Notes under the pieces: model-generated
The model's input: only the letters and a program-made list of their open reading frames with translations
What the model was told of the DNA's origin: nothing
The model's database searches: none
Shown: one piece after another, positions 1-7,314 of the stretch
How positions within the stretch are numbered: the stretch's first letter is position 1
Layout: every line of letters begins with the position of its first letter
Assembly: GCF_007859755.1 (NCBI RefSeq)
Contig: NZ_SJPF01000003.1
Span: 558,001 to 622,000 of the forward strand
Reading direction: 5' to 3'
Origin: Blastopirellula retiformator
Lineage (GTDB): Bacteria > Planctomycetota > Planctomycetia > Pirellulales > Pirellulaceae
DNA: 64,000 bases
Position numbers and translations under genes: made by a program

Positions 1-929
1 CCGTAGACAAAGCCTGCCATGACGATCCGCAGGCCAATTCCCATCACCGTCTTGCGCGTCGCCAGGTAGAAGCCGGCCAGGATGGCGCCGACGCCGGTAG
101 CGCCGGTCATCTCGCCATAAAGATCGGGACCCGCGTGCACCAGATCTTCGACGATCGCCGGCAGCACGACCGAGCCCTGCATCCCCATCACACTGACCAG
201 GCACATGAACAGCAGCAGCGAATAGACCGGCGGCAAGCCGATCGCATAGGTGAACCCTTCGACCATGCCATCGCGGACGGCCATCTTCTTGGCCGGCGCC
301 GGTTCGGCCAGGTTGCGCATGAAGAACAGGGCCGTGATCACCGGGATGTGAGTGATCGCGTTGATCAGAAAGCAGTACGCTTCTCCCAGCGTCGCGAGCA
401 ACAGGCCGGCGACCAATGGTCCGACCAGCCGCGAGCCATTGACGATTGCCGAGTTGATCGCGATGGCGCCACCCAGGTCTTCCCGGTCATCGACCAGATC
501 GGCGACAAGCGCATGCCGCAGCGGCACTTCAAACGCGTTGACGATCCCCAGCACCAAGCTAAACGCGATGATCTCCCATTGGTTGATCTGCCGCGCCCAG
601 ACTAGCGCCGATAGGGTCGCGGCCTGCAGCATGGCGATCCACTGCAATAGCATGATCGCCTGGCGGCGGTTCACGCGATCCGACAGCACCCCGGCCAGCG
701 GCGCGAGAAAGAACGTCGGGATCTGCCCAGCGAACGCGACCAGGCCGAGCACAAACGTCGAATGGCCGAGGTCATAGGTCAGCCACGCCATCGACGTGTA
801 CTGCAGCCAGGTGCCGGTCTGCGAAACTGCCTGGCCAAACGCGAAGTAGCGAAAATTGGGATGGCGCAGCAGCGGTCCAAAGACCGAGCGGGGGGCGAAG
901 GGAGTTGGCGGGACGTCGTCGGCGGACAT
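1..929 (-). CDS. MFS transporter, EntS/MFS_3-like, 3' end outside window
   Basis: An uninterrupted reading frame runs leftward from an ATG at 929 off the window edge (about 309 residues seen). The protein starts MSADDVPPTPFAPRSVFG, then has alternating hydrophobic helices and the cytoplasmic loop motif LAGVLSDRVNRRQAI between helices 2 and 3, typical of major facilitator superfamily proteins. The RHPNFRYFAFGQAVSQTGTW opening and the NSAIVNGSRLVGPLVAGLLL stretch resemble the EntS/MFS_3 group of drug or siderophore exporters. It would sit in the inner membrane and use the proton gradient. The substrate cannot be read from sequence, and the last helices are not visible. Confidence 0.85.
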   Translation of the reverse strand, partial: MSADDVPPTPFAPRSVFGPLLRHPNFRYFAFGQAVSQTGTWLQYTSMAWLTYDLGHSTFVLGLVAFAGQIPTFFLAPLAGVLSDRVNRRQAIMLLQWIAMLQAATLSALVWARQINQWEIIAFSLVLGIVNAFEVPLRHALVADLVDDREDLGGAIAINSAIVNGSRLVGPLVAGLLLATLGEAYCFLINAITHIPVITALFFMRNLAEPAPAKKMAVRDGMVEGFTYAIGLPPVYSLLLFMCLVSVMGMQGSVVLPAIVEDLVHAGPDLYGEMTGATGVGAILAGFYLATRKTVMGIGLRIVMAGFVY

Positions 930-1087
930 GAGGGCTTAAATGGGCGGTCGGGGTGGTAAGTCTAGAGCGGAAAAGCAGTTGCCGCCCCACGATGCTGGTC
1001 AAACCAAGAGAGATAGTCGCGATTGTCGTTCACCGCAAGACAAATTGATTAGAACCGAAATGAAGCCCCAGGAAAGACACGGTCTAG

Positions 1088-1236
1088 CGGTCCGTTGATT
1101 TTCTCGACGGACTGCGTGATCGCACGGATGCGATCCCAAAATAACGACGTAAGTCGTTATTTTGGGAGCCGCGAAGAGCTATGCTCTGAGCCTGGCGAGG
1201 TTGAAAAATGCCACGATGGCATTTTTCAACAGGCAG
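1088..1236 (+). mobile_element. MITE-A copy 1, full length (149 bp)
   Basis: Begins CAGTCC-type (here CGGTCCGTTGATT) and ends CAACAGGCAG, flanked on both sides by CTAG (1084-1087 and 1237-1240), a 4-bp target duplication. Inside are a perfect hairpin with 14-bp arms CCCAAAATAACGAC around GTAA (1135-1166) and a second hairpin with 13-bp arms TTGAAAAATGCCA around CGA (1201-1229). The same 149-bp element recurs at 13477, 33563 and 37723, with shorter variants at 31376 and 38663. There is no coding capacity, so transposition would need an IS5-type transposase acting in trans (inference from the YTAR duplication). Confidence 0.9.
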
Positions 1237-1300
1237 CTAGTCCGCGGCAAGCGCAAGTGACGAGCGAAAGAGGGGAGAATCGCGCATAAAAACGCCAAGA

Positions 1301-1381
1301 ATGGGCCGTGATCGCCTGAAGAAACGCCGCACGACACTGAAAAAAAAGCAAGCCAAGAAAACAAAGAAGCCAAGACGATAG
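1301..1381 (+). CDS. Possible tiny basic protein (26 aa)
   Basis: ATG at 1301 opens a 26-codon frame ending in TAG, giving MGRDRLKKRRTTLKKKQA followed by KKTKKPRR: more than half Lys/Arg. Such composition is seen in small ribosomal or nucleic-acid-binding proteins, but no family is recognised. A purine-rich GAGGGGAGAA lies about 20 bases upstream, too far for an ideal ribosome site. It may simply be an A-rich non-coding stretch; conservation in related genomes would decide. Confidence 0.25.
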   Translation: MGRDRLKKRRTTLKKKQAKKTKKPRR

Positions 1382-1400
1382 TGCGGAAAGCGGCGTCGTT

Positions 1401-1435
1401 GTAGCCCGCAGCGCAAGCCGAGGGAATGCGGCCGC
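1401..1435 (-). repeat. Dispersed repeat, GCATTCCCTCGGCTCGCG family (reverse copy)
   Basis: The complement of this stretch matches a short repeat with core GCCGCATTCCCTCGGCT followed by CGCG..TCGGGCTAC. Other copies lie at about 1888-1920, 4172-4204, 4249-4280, 44244-44272 and 54666-54695, all between genes or just ahead of a start codon. It is non-coding and of unknown function. Confidence 0.7.
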
Positions 1436-1501
1436 AAGGTCAATGACGAATGACGAACAACAAACCGGGTGGCCCGGTCACGTCGGCTTCCGACTGGCCG
1501 G

Positions 1502-1525
1502 GTTGCGCAGCAACAAGATGCCTCA
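1502..1525 (+). repeat. 24-bp inverted repeat, left partner
   Basis: Identical, in reverse complement, to 4023-4046 (core GCAGCAACAAGATGCCTCA). Weaker matching continues outward on the 5' side of this copy, where GGTGGCCCGG pairs with CCGGGCCACC near 4070-4080. The pair brackets the ATPase gene at 2339-3868. Confidence 0.8.
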
Positions 1526-1596
1526 CCATCCGGATTGTCTCTTCAGCAACGCCTCCATCCGTCATGCCCTGCAACCAACATCCCCATCCTTCTTCC

Positions 1597-1817
1597 GCCC
1601 CGGAGGGGCAAGCCAACCTAGCCTAGGGCGAAGTCGCCCACCAGGCGACGCAGCCCTAGGTAACGTCGCCACCCTGATCGAAAGCCCCGGAGGGGCGAAC
1701 CTAACGAGCGACCAATCCGGTCCAACGTCAACGATTGATTTCGCGCACCGTTCCTGGGGCTGCGTCGCGAAGCGCGACTACGCCCCAGGCTAGGTTGGAA
1801 CGGCCCTCCGGGCCTGA
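1597..1817 (+). repeat. About 220-bp palindrome-rich repeat, copy 1
   Basis: Starts and has an internal copy of GCCCCGGAGGGGC, contains CTAGCCTAGGGCGAAGTCGC, and ends with a GCTGCGTCGCGAAGCGCGAC palindrome, CCAGGCTAGGTTGG and GGCCCTCCGGGCCTG. The same order of blocks recurs at 3761-3979 in the same orientation. In that second copy the first half is translated as the C-terminus of the ATPase gene; here it is non-coding. Confidence 0.85.
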
Positions 1818-1825
1818 TGACGTTC

Positions 1826-1945
1826 GTCATTCGGACCTTCGGATTTGATTCGACATTCGCTCCTTCGACATTCGTCATTGAAATGGACGCCGCATTCCCT
1901 CGGCTCGCGCGTCGGGCTACGATTTTGTGCGATTTCGCCCTTGTT
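1826..1945 (+). repeat. Dispersed repeat following the 220-bp repeat, copy 1
   Basis: Contains several ATTCG(T)-rich short repeats and then TGGACGCCGCATTCCCTCGG. The same succession, less well conserved, follows the second 220-bp repeat at about 4108-4225. So the two copies share a repeat block of roughly 350-450 bp on either side of the ATPase gene. Confidence 0.65.
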
Positions 1946-2144
1946 TTCTCGGGTCAAAATTGGTTTGACAAATTGCTCGACTTTTGGGCTAATGCCTCTC
2001 GCAACATGGGTGACGGATGCCCGTCGATTCTTCCCGCCGGCCTGGCGACGCTCTTCGCCGTGGCCATCAAACATGACGAAATGTAACGAAACGTGTGCCA
2101 CTGCTGGCTTGTCCAGCAACGTCTGCAGGCAACGTAAATAACTC

Positions 2145-2164
2145 GTAGGGTCCGCTGTGCGGAC
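2145..2164 (+). repeat. Palindromic repeat GTAGGGTCCGC..GCGGAC, copy 1
   Basis: GTAGGGTCCGCTGTGCGGAC, a short palindrome with arms GTCCGC/GCGGAC. An almost identical copy with one base change lies at 3590-3609, where it is translated inside the ATPase gene as VGSAMRT. Confidence 0.75.
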
Positions 2165-2338
2165 TACGGCAGCGCGTTTGCTTGCGCGATTCGAAAAAGG
2201 GTCAGGTCGCTTTTTCGCGGTCGCGTGCTGCGCGTGTGGAAAACTTACTCGCGAAAAAGAGACCAGATCCTGTTTCTCAATCGGCCCTGTTTCTCATTCC
2301 GGCCGGTTTCTCGTTCAACTTTTTGGGGAGGCAAAATC

Positions 2339-3868
2339 ATGAATCGTAGTGATCGGATCGAGCGGCTGCGGGAGTTGTTGCAAGGGCAAGGGATGTTCCC
2401 GATCGCGGTGCCTGATCCGATGATCGAGGCGGCGGTCGACCGGTTTGACTCGACCAACAAACCGCTGCAAGAGTTCACCTCGGTCGAACTGCTCGAGCAG
2501 CCGCACGAAGTCGACTGGCTGGTGCCCGGCCTGCTCTCGCGCGGCGCTCCGGCGGTGATTTGCGGGCCGAGCAAATGTTTGAAAACGTCGCTGGCGGTCG
2601 ACCTGGTGGCGGCCTTGTCGACGGGCGAAAAGTTCTTGGGGCGATTTGCGACCAAGCGCAAGGTGCGCGTCGGCATCTTCAGCGGCGAGCAAGCGAAGCA
2701 TGCGCTGACCGACTTAACGCGGCGGTGGATGACGAGCAAACAGAAACAAGAGACGCCCCGGTTCGTCTGCGCGCTGCAAGGGGCGAGTGCGAATCTTGAA
2801 AAACAGCTGCGGCAGTTGCGCGCGTGGATCGGCAAGTACGAGTTGGAAGTGGTGATGATCGACCCGCTCGACGTCGCGGCCAAAACAAAACGGGCCCACA
2901 CGCTGCATCTGCAGGCGATGATCCGCTGTTGTCTCGAGTGCGGCGCGACGCCGATTTTGTGCTGCGCGACGCGCAAGACGATTCGGCCGCGAACGCTCAA
3001 TGTGACCGACTTGCAAAGCGCCGGCTGTCACGACCTGGCCCGGCAATGGCTGCTGGTGAATCGCCGCCAAAGCTATGAACTCGGCAGCGGAAGGCATCAA
3101 CTATGGCTGACTGTTGGCGGCGACGCCGGGCAAGATGATCTGTGGGGCGTTGATGTCGACGAAGGTCGGTTGAGTGATGCAACGGGAAGAAGATGGCAGA
3201 CGAGCGTTCGTTCGCCGGAGTCGCTGAAGAACGAACAAGCCGCCCGCGAAGCGATGACCCGCGACGAGCGGCACGATGCAAAACTGCGCGTCGTGATCGA
3301 AAACCTCGGCCCCGACCGAGCGATGAAGCAAACGGTTCGCGAACATGCCGGGATGAACGGCACAATGTTCGCGGCCGCGTGGGAGCGCTTGTTGGCGAAT
3401 GGCGAAATCGAAGCAGTAACCCCCGCCCGGCGAAGCGGCTTCGCCACCTTCCAGTTGAAAAACGTAGGGCAATCCAGCGTAGGGCAGGCCGTGCCTGCCG
3501 AGAGCACGAGCGACCACCCCGAACAAAGTCCACCCACCCCAAAAAACGAAACAGTCCAGTCCGGTCCGCCCGAGTTGCAAGAACCGCCCGTAGGGTCCGC
3601 TATGCGGACCAAGACCCCGCCAAACGATGACGATGATCAAGTCATCAACAACGCCACGAACAAGAAAGAGTCGCCAGCGAGTCCCGTCACGGAAAAACCA
3701 AAACAGTCCAGTCCCGTCGAACCGCACGAATCCACGAAACAGTCGAGTCCGACCCAAAAAGCCCCGGAGGGGCGCCGCCAATCTAGCCTAGGGCGAAGTC
3801 GCGCCAGCGACGCAGCCCTAGGAAAAGTCGCCACCATGATCGCAAGCCCCGGAGGGGCGACCCAATAA
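2339..3868 (+). CDS. RepA/RecA-like AAA ATPase with repeat-derived C-terminal tail
   Basis: The start is the ATG at 2339, preceded by a GGGGAGG ribosome site; upstream in-frame codons belong to leader sequence. 509 residues. The core (about residues 55-300) is a RecA-fold ATPase of the AAA_25/RepA type: a variant Walker A GPSKCLKTSLAVDL in which the usual Gly before Lys-Thr is Leu, the following TGEKFLGRF, and Walker B VVMIDPLD. A small helical domain follows (to about residue 380, GNGEIEAV-like winged-helix region). The last 130 or so residues are low complexity with repeated KQSSP units and translate palindromic repeats found elsewhere in the window. It stands alone, with no relaxase, primase or integrase beside it, so it may be the residue of a plasmid or phage. 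The role is probably nucleic-acid-dependent ATP hydrolysis; the partner is unknown. Confidence 0.75.
   Translation: MNRSDRIERLRELLQGQGMFPIAVPDPMIEAAVDRFDSTNKPLQEFTSVELLEQPHEVDWLVPGLLSRGAPAVICGPSKCLKTSLAVDLVAALSTGEKFLGRFATKRKVRVGIFSGEQAKHALTDLTRRWMTSKQKQETPRFVCALQGASANLEKQLRQLRAWIGKYELEVVMIDPLDVAAKTKRAHTLHLQAMIRCCLECGATPILCCATRKTIRPRTLNVTDLQSAGCHDLARQWLLVNRRQSYELGSGRHQLWLTVGGDAGQDDLWGVDVDEGRLSDATGRRWQTSVRSPESLKNEQAAREAMTRDERHDAKLRVVIENLGPDRAMKQTVREHAGMNGTMFAAAWERLLANGEIEAVTPARRSGFATFQLKNVGQSSVGQAVPAESTSDHPEQSPPTPKNETVQSGPPELQEPPVGSAMRTKTPPNDDDDQVINNATNKKESPASPVTEKPKQSSPVEPHESTKQSSPTQKAPEGRRQSSLGRSRASDAALGKVATMIASPGGATQ
3478..3500 (+). repeat. Palindromic repeat GGCAGGC..GCCTGCC inside the ATPase gene
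   Basis: CGTAGGGCAGGCCGTGCCTG followed by CCG. A reverse-complement copy is at 54611-54634 between genes. In this copy it is read as protein (VGQAVPAE). Confidence 0.75.
3590..3609 (+). repeat. Palindromic repeat GTAGGGTCCGC..GCGGAC, copy 2
   Basis: Differs by one base from the non-coding copy at 2145-2164. Here it lies within the coding frame of the ATPase gene. Confidence 0.75.
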
Positions 3869-3979
3869 GAGAAACGGTCCAGTCCAGCGTCAACGATCGA
3901 TTGAATCGCACCAACCTGGGGCTGCGTCGCGAAGCGCGACTGCGCCCCAGGCTAGGTTGGGACGGCCCTCCCGGCCTGA
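3761..3979 (+). repeat. About 220-bp palindrome-rich repeat, copy 2
   Basis: Direct-orientation copy of 1597-1817 with the same blocks: two GCCCCGGAGGGGC palindromes, CTAGCCTAGGGCGAAGTCGC, the GCTGCGTCGCGAAGCGCGAC palindrome and CCAGGCTAGGTTGG. The ATPase reading frame runs into it and ends inside it at 3868. Confidence 0.85.
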
Positions 3980-4361
3980 GAGATTGGTGATGGCGGCGTT
4001 TGTTAAGGGGCAGACCGAATGTTGAGGCATCTTGTTGCTGCGCAACGTGAGCCAGTCTTGGCAGACTGGTCGGGCCACCCGGGGAATTCAAGAATCGTCC
4101 GGTCCGGTTCGTTATTCGGGCATTCGGATTCGATTCGTCATTCTGGTTTCGGCATTCGTCATTGGGAATGGACGCCGCATTCCCTCGGCTTGCGCCTCGG
4201 GTTAGTGTGGGATTTTTCGTCCGCTTTCCGCTTTGCCTTGCGGCCGCATTTCCCTCGCTGGCGCATCGGGCTACTACTTTGGGCGTTTGCCAGGCAGCCG
4301 GCGGATCGCCTATTTTCGCTATACTGCACCGGAGTCTTGGAATTGTAAGAGGCGGAGACGA
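3869..4361. other. Repeat-filled gap before dgt
   Basis: Holds the rest of the 220-bp repeat, the right partner of the 24-bp inverted repeat (4023-4046) and two copies of the GCATTCCCTCGGCT-type repeat near 4172 and 4249. The TATTTTCGCTATACTGCACC stretch near 4310-4330 may contain the dgt promoter (TATACT as a -10 candidate), but no good -35 was found. Confidence 0.6.
4023..4046 (-). repeat. 24-bp inverted repeat, right partner
   Basis: Exact reverse complement of 1502-1525. See that entry. Confidence 0.8.
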
Positions 4362-5738
4362 ATGGATTGCCCTTTGAATTGGACGCAACTGCTATCGAGC
4401 GAGCGGACCCGCCGCAAACCGGCCGGCGAGACGACGCCGTCGCGGCAAGTTCCCGATGGCGAACGGCGGACCTCGTTTGAGCAGGATTACGACCGGATTG
4501 TCTTTTCTCCCCCGTTTCGGCGGCTGGCGAAAAAGACCCAGGTCCATCCGATGGCCAGCAACGACCATATTCACAATCGGCTGACCCACTCGATTGAAGT
4601 CGCCAGCGTCGCCCGGTCGTTTGCCCGGCGGGTAGCGGCGCTGATCGCGCCGGCGGATCTTTCGGCCAAGCAACGGACCTCGATCGACTGGATCGTCCAG
4701 TCCGCCTGTTTAATCCATGACATCGGCAATCCGCCCTTTGGCCATGCCGGCGAAGAGGTGATCCGGACCTGGGCGCAGAAGCATTGGGATTACATCTTTC
4801 CGGCGTCGCTGCGCAATGACCCCGAGCGCCAGCACTGGACCGCGGAAGAGGAAGCGCAGATTCGGGCCGACTGGGAGATCTTTGAAGGGAACGCTCAAGG
4901 CTTTCGGATCGCCTCGCGGCGCGACAACCCGCAAGCCGGCTACTTGCGACTGACGTATGCCACGCTCGGCAGCGTGGTGAAGTATCCGTGGGGATCGGTC
5001 GACGCCAAACGCTGCGGCAAGCGGAAGCACAATTTCCATTCGCACGAGCGGGAGATCTTTGCCGAGACGTTCCAGTCGCTGGGGCTGGTTCGCGGTGACG
5101 GCAGCTATTGTCGGCATCCGCTCTCGTTTTTGACCGAAGCGGCCGACGACATTTGTTACCGGATTCTGGATCTGGAAGATGCGGTGGCGATGCATATTTT
5201 CGAGCAGAAGCGAGTCCACCAACTGATGCTCAAGATTACCGGCAACCAGGAGAACCACTGGATGGGACTGGCCCAGCTGCGCGGTCAGGCGATCAACCAG
5301 CTGGTTGGCGAGTTCTGGAAGGTGTTTGAAAGCGACTATGCGGCGATCATGCAGGGGGACCGCCAAGACGATCTGAAGTCGTCGCTTCCCAGTGAGTTCA
5401 AAGAGCACCTGCAGCAGGTCGCCGAGATGTACGAAGAGATCTTCGGCCACCGCAAAAAGATCGTCACCGAGCTGGGCGCCTACCGGGTGTTGGGGCGAAT
5501 TCTAAGAGCGCTGCTAAAGACGGTCGAATCGATCGGTAATGCCAGCAACTATGGAGAGCTACACTTCCTATCAAAGAACTGCGCCGAGCTGGCGTGGAGC
5601 AAAGAGTACGTCGAAGCGAACCTCGACAAATCGCACGCCTGGTGGTTGGGGCAGGTGATGGATTTTGTCAGCGGGATGACCGACAACTACGCGACGCGGT
5701 TGTCGCGAGAGTTGGATGGGTTGGCGTTGGAAGGGTAA
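4362..5738 (+). CDS. dgt: Deoxyguanosinetriphosphate triphosphohydrolase (dGTPase)
   Basis: 458 residues from ATG 4362, chosen because AGAGGCGGAGACG precedes it and the sequence upstream is repeat DNA. The enzyme hydrolyses dGTP (or dNTPs) to the nucleoside and triphosphate in the cytoplasm. HD-superfamily metal ligands are visible: NRLTHSIEVASVARSFA and LIHDIGNPPFGHAGEE, with the family's QVHP and RLTHS motifs near the N-terminus and DDICYRILDLEDA in the middle. The length fits bacterial Dgt. It is a lone gene, convergent with smpB. Family assignment is firm; the exact nucleotide preference is not readable. Confidence 0.93.
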   Translation: MDCPLNWTQLLSSERTRRKPAGETTPSRQVPDGERRTSFEQDYDRIVFSPPFRRLAKKTQVHPMASNDHIHNRLTHSIEVASVARSFARRVAALIAPADLSAKQRTSIDWIVQSACLIHDIGNPPFGHAGEEVIRTWAQKHWDYIFPASLRNDPERQHWTAEEEAQIRADWEIFEGNAQGFRIASRRDNPQAGYLRLTYATLGSVVKYPWGSVDAKRCGKRKHNFHSHEREIFAETFQSLGLVRGDGSYCRHPLSFLTEAADDICYRILDLEDAVAMHIFEQKRVHQLMLKITGNQENHWMGLAQLRGQAINQLVGEFWKVFESDYAAIMQGDRQDDLKSSLPSEFKEHLQQVAEMYEEIFGHRKKIVTELGAYRVLGRILRALLKTVESIGNASNYGELHFLSKNCAELAWSKEYVEANLDKSHAWWLGQVMDFVSGMTDNYATRLSRELDGLALEG

Positions 5739-5799
5739 GAGGTTGGATGGGGAGCGTGTTGGCGGTGGGATGTCGATCGTGTTCGTCGGGCCGCATTCA

Positions 5800-5819
5800 T
5801 TGCCACGAAGACGTGGCAA
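5800..5819. repeat. Perfect palindrome between dgt and smpB
   Basis: TTGCCACG-AAGA-CGTGGCAA, 8-bp arms and a 4-base loop, between two convergent genes, where it could act as a bidirectional transcription stop. The right arm plus ACGGCACCC matches 56051-56068, and a related ACAAAGACGTGGC palindrome is at 8631-8654, so it belongs to a dispersed family. Confidence 0.65.
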
Positions 5820-5838
5820 CGGCACCCCTGATTTATCG

Positions 5839-6333
5839 TTACCCCCGATTGCGCATCGCCCGGGCCATGTCTCGTTTGGCGTCTTGCGATTTCAGCTTGT
5901 CACGCTTGTCATGTTGTTTGCGACCGCGACCGACGCCAAGGAGGACTTTGACGCGGCCTTGTTTGAAATACATTTTGAGCGGGACCAGGCTGAGGCCGCG
6001 GTCTTCGCTCTTGCCGGCGAACTTGGCGATTTCCGTTTTGTGCAGCAGCAGCTTGCGAGGACGCTTGGGCTCGTGGTTGAGGAACATGCTGGTATTGCTG
6101 TATTCGGGGATCTCGCAATTGACCAGAAAGACCTCGCCGCGCAGCACGCGGGCAAACGACTCGCTGAGCGAGAGCTTGCCGTCGCGGAGGCTTTTTACCT
6201 CGCTGCCGACCAGTTGGATGCCACACTCCAGCGTGTCGATGATTTCGTAATCGTGCCGGGCCTTCCGGTTTTCGCCGATCGGGCGTTCCAGCTTCTTCTT
6301 GTCGTCTTCTTTGGAGTCTTTTTTTTTCGCCAT
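5839..6333 (-). CDS. smpB: SsrA-binding protein SmpB
   Basis: 164 residues. SmpB binds tmRNA and delivers it to stalled ribosomes for trans-translation. The family pattern is clear: NRKARHDYEIIDTLECGIQL, then GSEVKSLRDGKLSLSESFAR, EPKRPRKLLLHKTEI and the C-terminal tail PLKMYFKQGRVKVLLGVGRG-RKQHDKRD that enters the mRNA channel. The N-terminus has an extra Lys/Asp-rich stretch (MAKKKDSKEDDKKK), common in this phylum. The end is convergent with dgt. The tmRNA gene itself was not seen in this window. Confidence 0.96.
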   Translation of the reverse strand: MAKKKDSKEDDKKKLERPIGENRKARHDYEIIDTLECGIQLVGSEVKSLRDGKLSLSESFARVLRGEVFLVNCEIPEYSNTSMFLNHEPKRPRKLLLHKTEIAKFAGKSEDRGLSLVPLKMYFKQGRVKVLLGVGRGRKQHDKRDKLKSQDAKRDMARAMRNRG

Positions 6334-6546
6334 GGGTGCTTTCGCTCTCGTCGCTAGCGGCGGGGCGCTTTTTCATGAATTGATCTTGCGAAGCGGAAAA
6401 TCGCCGCTTCGATTGCTAGTCGTTATGGGCTACGGGTTTAGCTGCAATCTGGCTTCCCGGCTGGCCTTTCCCCGGGTGGAGGGAATTGCTACTCTCCCCG
6501 TCCTTGATCGCAGCTAAAAATCAGCCTCTTGCGGTGACGATATTCC

Positions 6547-7314
6547 GTGTCTTCTCGTATCGAAAACAACTACGAATCGACAGGCGTCGACTTCCACTAC
6601 CTGGGAACGATCGACTTCGACTTGTGCCTGGCATTACAGCGCCGTCTGGTTTACGAAGCCGGGGGCCGCGATGACGGACGGATTACCGTCCTGCTGTGCC
6701 AACATACGAGTATGATCACTGTCGGCCGAGCAGGTTCGCGGCAACATATTCGCCTGACGCAGGACGAGCTCGAAACGCTGCGATGGCAGGTTCGCTGGGT
6801 CGGACGGGGGGGCGGTTGCGTACTGCATGGCCCTGGCCAACTTGCGATTTATCCCATTGTACCGCTGAGAAGCCGCAATTGGACCGTCGGCGAATATTTA
6901 GAGCGACTGCAGCAAGCGATGGTCGCCACCGCAGTAGCACACGGCGTGCCGGCGTACGCTCGACCTGGTCGCTACGGCATATGGGGAAAAAGCGGCCTCT
7001 TAGCGGCGGTTGGCGCCGCCGTGCAGAACTGGATCACCAGTCACGGGGCCTTCCTCAACATCCACGCCAGCGGCGACGCTCAGTCGTTTGTCGAGGCCAA
7101 CCCGCCCGAATTGGCGGCGCCAGGCGATTCGCCCATTATGGGGAGCCTGCTGTCAGAAACGGATCAACCAGTTAGAATTGAGACTGTGGCCCGAGTCGCA
7201 GCGCGACGGCTGGCTGACTCCTTCGACTGCGTCGACCGACGCTGGCACGAGGGGCATCCTTTGCTATTTGAAATCTCCGAGCATCAACGTGAGCGACTCG
7301 CACGAGTTGGTTAA
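6547..7314 (+). CDS. lipB: LipB-like octanoyltransferase homologue lacking catalytic residues
   Basis: 255 residues from a GTG start. The fold matches the lipoyl (octanoyl) transferase family, which moves octanoate from acyl carrier protein to target domains: the signature GRGGGCVLHGPGQLAIYPIV is present, as are TVGRAGS and the SHGAFLNI segment. However, the catalytic lysine of the KIAAIG motif is Leu here (GLLAAVG), and the catalytic cysteine of the PCG motif after LN[VI] is absent (FVEANPPELAAPG). The only cysteine in the C-terminal half is in DCVDRR, in an unrelated place. The gene overlaps the start of lipA by 26 bases, so a role in lipoylation is likely, but the normal chemistry seems impossible. 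It could be a pseudo-enzyme or use another mechanism. Confidence 0.8.
   Translation: MSSRIENNYESTGVDFHYLGTIDFDLCLALQRRLVYEAGGRDDGRITVLLCQHTSMITVGRAGSRQHIRLTQDELETLRWQVRWVGRGGGCVLHGPGQLAIYPIVPLRSRNWTVGEYLERLQQAMVATAVAHGVPAYARPGRYGIWGKSGLLAAVGAAVQNWITSHGAFLNIHASGDAQSFVEANPPELAAPGDSPIMGSLLSETDQPVRIETVARVAARRLADSFDCVDRRWHEGHPLLFEISEHQRERLARVG

Larger units (their letters stand above)
930..2338. other. Repeat-dense stretch without a clear gene
   Basis: About 1.4 kb between the MFS gene and the ATPase gene. It holds one MITE-A copy, a possible 26-residue basic ORF, and several dispersed palindromic repeats listed separately (1401-1435, 1502-1525, 1597-1817, 1826-1945, 2145-2164). The open frames here on both strands translate these repeats and show no recognisable domain, so none is called as a gene. 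Confidence 0.7.

Noticed and set aside
957-975. TCTAGAGCGGAAAAGCAG as a MITE-B end
   Set aside because: Only about eight bases match, and no second end or TA-flanked partner lies within 400 bp.
1085-1240. MITE copies as CRISPR repeats or attachment sites
   Set aside because: Copies are kilobases apart, have target duplications and variable length, and show no spacer array or integrase gene.
2225-2338. Upstream extension of the ATPase gene
   Set aside because: The extension has no homology to the ATPase family, and the ATG at 2339 has a strong GGGGAGG site.
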